From Baffinella frigidus (lineage: Eukaryota; Cryptophyceae; Cryptomonadales; Baffinellaceae), in contig MU646722.1 of NCBI GenBank assembly GCA_026770585.1, positions 212,254 to 231,463 on the forward strand: 19,210 nucleotides of DNA, read 5' to 3'. Positions 9,501 through 15,500 of this stretch are shown here, piece after piece. A program made the translations under genes and the position numbers. The notes under the pieces were generated by a model. It was not told the origin of the DNA, did not search any database, and was given only the letters and a program-made list of their open reading frames with translations. Numbering within the stretch: the first letter of the stretch is position 1; each line of letters opens with the position of its first letter.

Positions 9501-12500
9501 GGGGGGCTGTTCAGGGTTTGGAAACTGTGCACCGAGGTGCACAGTGGGCGGAACCCTCACCCCCAAACCTCTAACCCCGAAAGTTTTGCGCTTAGTGTTA
9601 CCCACTGTGCCCTATTAGTGTTCAGTGTTTCGGGGTGAGGGGATAGGGGGTTTAAGAGAAACAACGTGGATGGACGTACCTTGACGTTATTCAAGCAGCC
9701 TTTCGGGGCGTAGGGGCACACGGCGCAGTTGGCCCCGCCGCAGTCCACGCTCTCTTCATCGTAGTCCAGGAACCTTCAACCCTGAACCTCTAACCTTTGA
9801 GTGTTTAGTGATAAACAGTGGAGTGTTTAGTGTCAAACACTTGAGTGTTTAGTGTTCAACACTGTGCCCTATAAGTGTTTAGTGTTTCGCGGTTCGCGGT
9901 TCGGGGAATGAGGGGAAAGAGCGTGGATGGACGTACCTTGACGTTGTTCGAGCAGCCTTTCGAGACGTAGGGGCACGCGGCGCAATTCGCCCCGCCGCAG
10001 TCCACGCTCTCCTCATCGTAGTCCAGGAACCCGTTCACGCAGTGCGGCACCTGATGCGTCCCATTCATGGTTTGGGGTTTGGTTTTTAGGGATTCGGGTA
10101 TGGGGTTTGGGGTTTGGGGGTGCAGGGTGGGGGGTTCAGGGGTTGGGGTGTGGGTTTAGGGTTTGGGGTTTGGGATTTAGGTGCGATTCAAGGTTTCGGG
10201 TGTGGGATCTAGGGTTCAGGATTCAGGGTTTGTGGTTTGTGGTTTGTGGTTCAGGGTTTGGGGTCTCCTACGAGAAACCGGGGCCTAGGAGGGGTGGCTA
10301 TGTTTGGGGTTTGGGGTTTGGGGTTTAGGGTTTGGGGTTTGGGGTTTAGGGTTTAGGGCTTAGGGTGTAGGGTTTGGGTTTTAGGGTGTGGGGTTTGGGG
10401 TTTGGGATTTGACCTGGTAGAACACGCAGCCCGGAGATGCTCGCCCCTGCACCCTCAGGATCCCCTGCGACAAAGTCAAAGGCCTTTTCAGCGTCTTCCC
10501 AACCCCCGCCACACACCGGACTTCCAAGAGATTTTGAATAACCCTAAGCGACAAGACCTAGGACCCTGCAGTAGGCAACCCGTACGGACATAGAGGGGTT
10601 CCTAGAGGCCTTTTCAGCGTCGCGCCAACCGTCTTTTCTTTATTACTCTCGATATAGGTCCTAAATCAGGCCCTTAAGCCTTGAGTTGAGTGATACAACA
10701 GTCTGTGAGCCTTAAGAAACGGGCCCGTCTCGGAGACGTGAGCTATGCCAACCCCTGATAAATAACAAGGCGTCGCCGGAAACTGCCCCCCTCCTGGTAC
10801 AAAATCCGCTAACTTACTCAACAGCGGGCTTCGCAGATCGATCCGTTTATTTTCGTGGTACTTACTAACAATTGCGCGGTACAAAGACATCTTATCAACC
10901 GACGTTTCGACCGGATTTTCCGTTGTAGAAATTTCCTTCGAACCCCACCGTGTGGAGGACCTTACCACTTAGCAGCCACCGGGAGCTTCGCGAATACAGT
11001 CCATCTGAACGATTTGTACTAGAATCGTGTCCTTTGCCCTTGAACAAACCGGAATTTCAGCTTGAATTCAAGGTGGAAAGGTCCTTGCTCGCTGTTAAGT
11101 GGAGGGAGGTGCGAGCGGGGTGCATCTGCAAGCCGCTGTAGCGCCAACTATGCACCGTGTTAAAAGCCGAATCCGGGATTCCGGTCTCAGCCTTTTCATT
11201 TTAAAACTCCACTTACTTGAGGATCACCTGTGTCCCGTCGATCCCGAGGTTCTCCCCGAAGACAGTCACCTAGTTGAGGGGTTGGGGTTTAAGGTTTGGG
11301 GTTCATGGTTTAGGGTTTCGGGTTTAGGATCTAAGGTTCAGGTTTTAGGGTGTCACCGTAGGGTTTAGGGTTTAGGGTTTAGGGTTTCGGGTTCATGGTT
11401 TAGGGGTTGGGGTTTAGGGTGTCACCGTGGGGTTTAGGGTTTCGGGTTTAGGGTTTGGGGTTTGGGGTTTGGGGTTTGGGGTTTAGGGTTTAGGGTTTGG
11501 GTTTTAGGGTTTGGGGCTTGGGGTGTGGGGTTTAGGGTGTGACCGTAGACCCTCCAGCGCGCGGCGCGAACCGCGGGAACACCTGCCGGTTCGCTCGGTT
11601 TCATCCTCTTTACCACACAGCGGGCTTCCAAGGGATTTTCGGGCTCTGAAAGCCCGAGTTTCCGTTACCTTATCCGTGGGAACCCCCCATATGTCCCTAC
11701 GGATTGCCTACCGTAGGGTCCTAGGTTTTATCGCTTAGGTGTTACTCGAAATCCCTTCGAAGTCCGCTGTGTGGTACACTCACGTGTAAGCCTTGAATGG
11801 AGTGATAGAAAGCTCTCAAATCTACTGCTGCCACGGAAGAGTGGCACTATCAAAAGCCTCTCAAATCTACTCCTGCCGGGTAGGTGGTTGTTGGGGGTTT
11901 GGAGTTTGGGAGTTGGGGGTTGGGGGTTGGGGTTTAGGGTTAGGGGTTAGGGTTTCGGGTTTGGGGTGCAGGGTGCGGGGTTTGGGGGATGGGTTTTGGG
12001 GGTCATGGTTTCTTCGGGTGTCGGGCGTCGGGTGTCGGGTGTCGGGTTTCGGGTTTCGGGTTGAGGGTTGAGGGTTGAGGGTTGAAGGTTGAGGGTTGAG
12101 GGTTGAGGGTGTCGGCTTCCCGGTTGAGGAAACACCTGGCGACACATCTGGATCATACTAGTGATAGTAAAGCGAACGAGGGGTAAGTTTCGTCGCCAGA
12201 AAATATTTGAATTAATGGATTAAGATTAATTTCCCCGGATAGACCTGGCGGAGCACGGGGCGGTCTGCCCGCTTCTGCTGGCTCCCTGGTTCAGGGTTGA
12301 GGGTTGAGGGATTAGGGTTTAGGGTTTGGGGTTTGTGGTTGAGGGTGCAGGGTGTGAGGTGTAAGGTCCACGGTTCAGGGCTCAGGGTCTAGGGTTTAGG
12401 GTTGAGGGTTGAGGTTTTTTTAGCGTTCAAGAGAGGAGAGGGAGAGAGGGTTTAGGGTTTAGGGTTCAGGGCTTAGGTTTGAGGGTTTAGGGTTGAGTGT

Positions 12501-15500
12501 TTCGTGTTTAGGGCTTGAGGTTTACGGTTCAGAGTGTAGGGTCCACGGTTGATTTTTGGGGGGTTTGGGAGAGGAGAGGAAGAGAGGGTTCAGGGTTCAG
12601 GGTTGAGAGGGTGAGGGTTGTAGGGTCTAGGGTGTAGGGTTTAGCGTGTACCGGCGCACTCAAACTCCATCCCCGGCGGGGTCAGCGTCGCCGAGTAGCG
12701 CTTCGCCTCCCCTCCTCCTCCCTAGCGGTTCAGGGTGTGGGCGTCAAGGGTTGGGGTTTAGAGTTTGGGGTGTGGGATTCCCCCTCCCCCTGCTCCTCTT
12801 CATCCCTTGCGGTTTAGGGGTTTTGGGGTTGGGGTTTGGGGTTTATGGATTCTGGGGTAGGAGTTTAGGGTTAAGGCAGTCACCGCGCGCCCAGAGGTGG
12901 TGGCGTGGCATACGGTCACGTCCCCTGTTCGTTTCAGGGTGCATGCTTTAGGGTTTAGGGTGTTGAGTTCAGGGTGTGGGGTTCAGTGTTTTGGGGTGGA
13001 GGGTGGAGGGTGGAGGGTGGAGGGGTGGAGGGTGTAGGGAGCGGGGTTCAGGGTGTGGGGTGTAGGGTTGGGGGTGTAAGGTTGAGGGTGTAGGGTGTAG
13101 GGTTGAGGGTGTAGGGTGTAGGGTGTAAGGTGTAGGGTGTAGGGTTCAGGGTGCAGGGTTCAGGGTGTAGGGTGCAGGGTATAAGGTTCAGTGAGAGTGG
13201 TCGACGTATGGCGAATAAGTGGACCACTCTCTTCTCCTCTGCTCTCATTCAGGGTGTAGGGTGCAGGGTGTAGAGTGTAGGGTGTAGGGTGTAGGGTGTG
13301 TAGTGTAGGGTGTGTAGTGTAGGGTGTAGGGTGCAGAGTGTGTAGGGTGTAGGGTGTAGGGTGTTGGGCGTAGGGTGCTGGGTGTAGGGTGTAGGGTGTA
13401 GGGTGTAGGTTGTAGGGTGTAGGGTGTAGGGTATAGGGTGTAGGGTGTAGGGTGCAGGTAAGCCTTAAACCGGTGCAGGGTGTAGGGTGGAGGGAGTAGG
13501 GCGTAGGGTTGAGGGTGTACCAGAGGGGGAGCAGCACGGCGCAAGATCGTCGCGGTGCAGCGCGCCTTGTTTCGGGTTTGAGGTTTCAGGGTTAGGGTTT
13601 AGGGTTTGGGGTGTTGATTTTAGGGTTCGGGGTGTAGGGTTTCGGGTTAGTGGTTCGGGTTTGGGGTGTGGGGTGTGGGGTAAGGGGTTAGAGTTTCGGG
13701 TTTGTGGTTTGGGGTTGAGGGGTTGGGGGTTAGGGTTTGGGGTGTGGGATTGAGGGTTTGGGATTTAGGTGTTAGGGGTTAGGGGTCAGGGGTCAGGGGT
13801 TAGGGGTCAGGGGTTACGGGTTACGGGTTACGGGTAAGGGGTAAGGGGTTAGGGGTTGGGGGTTAGGGGTTAGGGGTTTGGATTTTGGGTGTAGGGTCAA
13901 GAACCGGGGGCGGGGGGGGAGAGCTTGACGGCTGTGAGGCGCACCGACTCGCCGCCCGCAAGGAATCCCCCGCGGATTTTGACCTGGTTTTGGGGTTGAG
14001 GGTTTAGGATTTGGGGTGTAGGGTTTGGGGTTTGAGGTGTAGGGTGTAGGGTTTGGGGGTTGGGGTTTAAGGTTTGGGGTTTAGGGTGTAACATTTAGGG
14101 TTTAGGGTCTGGAGTTTAGGGTTCGGGGTTTGACCGAGCTGAGGTGGGCGAGCGCGGTGAGGAAGTCGACCTGAGTTTGGGGTTTGGGGTTTAGGGTTTA
14201 GGGGTTGGGGGTTGGAGGTTGGAGGTTGGGGTTACGAGCCTGGAGCACGCGCTGTGTTTTATCCGTCAGGTACGAGCGCGTCCTGTCAGCTTGTAAAACA
14301 CTACCACTATGTACTTTACAACCAGGCTCGTCCCGCTACCCAATAATACTGTAACATGTCTTTTAAGACATGTTACAGTATCATTAGGTAGCGGGACGAG
14401 CCTGGAGCACGCGCTTGCTGTGTGCGCAAATCCACTGGGCCGCGCTCTCCAGGAGCTCTGTACAGGCTCGTCCCGCCACCTAATCCATCTCGAAAAAATA
14501 GTTTTTAAAGTACACAGTGGTACTATTTTTAAATTCAAGTACGATCGTGGTACTATGTTGGTTGAGTCGGCCCACTCGGCAAGGCTTTCGAGGAGCGGTC
14601 GGTTTGATCCGGTGGGCCACACGGTGGGCTACAAAGATTTCGTTGCTGGAATTCAGGGTCTTAGAGCCATTCCGGTAGGACTTGTCGCGTTTTCGACTTC
14701 GAGATTTCAAGATTTCAGACTTCAAAAAGGTTTTAAAGGGCGTAAAACGTTTTAAAACACACCGTTTCAAATCTCATGGTACAAATGAAGTCTCGAAGTC
14801 TCGAAGTCTCGAAATCGAAAACGCGACAAGTCCTACCGGAATAGCTCTACGTGACCAAATTGCACCAGAAAATCATTCAAGTTGAATGCATCAAGGCAAG
14901 TTGACTTTTGATGAAAGGTTCGTTGTCCGCCGTGTGGTACGGGCGCGGCTTTTCAGCTTGTAACATTGCACCACTCTATACTAAAGTATACTAAAGTATA
15001 CTGAAGTATATAGTGGTATTATACACGAAAGTATTAAGTGGTTCAATATACCAAAGTCTCTAGGGGTACTCAAGTATTTGGGGTACTATTTTACAGGGAA
15101 AGGTATACCGTGGTACTATTTGCCTGCAGCATGCACTTGTTGGTGCGCGAGTCGGCCCTCTCGGCCGCGCTTTCCAGGAGCGGGCGTTTTTGTCCGTCAG
15201 GTACGAACGCGTCCTGTCAGTTTGTAAAAGACTACCACTGTTTACTTAAAAAAAAATCAGACATATTATAGTAATATGAAGTAGCGGGACGAGCCTGGAG
15301 GACGAGCTTTTTTTGTGCGCGAGTTGACCCACTCGACGGCGCTCTCCAGAAGCTCTCTACAGGCTCGTCCCGCCACCTAATCTACCTCGGAAAATCGTTT
15401 TAACGTACTTGGTGGTACTATTTCAAAAGCTAAAAGGACATGGTGGTACTATTGTACAAGCTGAAAGGACGCGCTCGTACGAAAGTGACCTGGAGCACGC

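Larger units (their letters stand above)
8830..9936 (-). repeat. Intron 13: AT-rich island, repeats and exon 13/14 relics
   Basis: 8840-9005 is AT-rich unique DNA unlike the rest. 9038-9093 is a broken DCGG exon, and about 9130-9165 holds a short relic reading HCSNGVR. 9170-9420 is GGGTTTGGGG-type repeat. 9680-9773 is a copy of exon 13; 9795-9890 has GTGTTTAGTG repeats. Confidence 0.65.
14171..15489 (-). repeat. Intron 3: array of exon 3 copies, hairpins and a MITE
   Basis: After a short repeat tract (14176-14230) it holds exon-3-like copies ending near 14240 and at 14402-14457, 14557-14595, 15124-15183 and 15295-15354, an 84-bp palindrome (14322-14405), a composite inverted-repeat element (about 14612-14937), and repeated GGTACTAT..AAAGTA motifs (14960-15120). 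Confidence 0.7.

Noticed and set aside
10666-10968. 100-codon minus-strand open frame in intron 11
   Set aside because: No motif, lies in dispersed repeat-like sequence with pieces similar to 18490-18600; not compatible with neighbouring exons.
11867-12156. Open frames rich in NPKPQTLNP / STLNPQPS
   Set aside because: Translation of telomere-type repeats (CCCTAAACCCCAAA) on the minus strand; the same holds for similar frames at 4370-4703, 5790-5885 and 9411-9605.
13160-13544. Long minus-strand open frames of TLHPTPYTLHPT type
   Set aside because: Pure translation of the GGGTGTAGGG array; open in more than one frame, no complexity, lies inside intron 6.
14266-14770. Open frames of about 100-150 codons in both directions around 14300-14760
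   Set aside because: They cross palindromes and MITE sequence; the only coding-like part is the exon 3 copies already listed.
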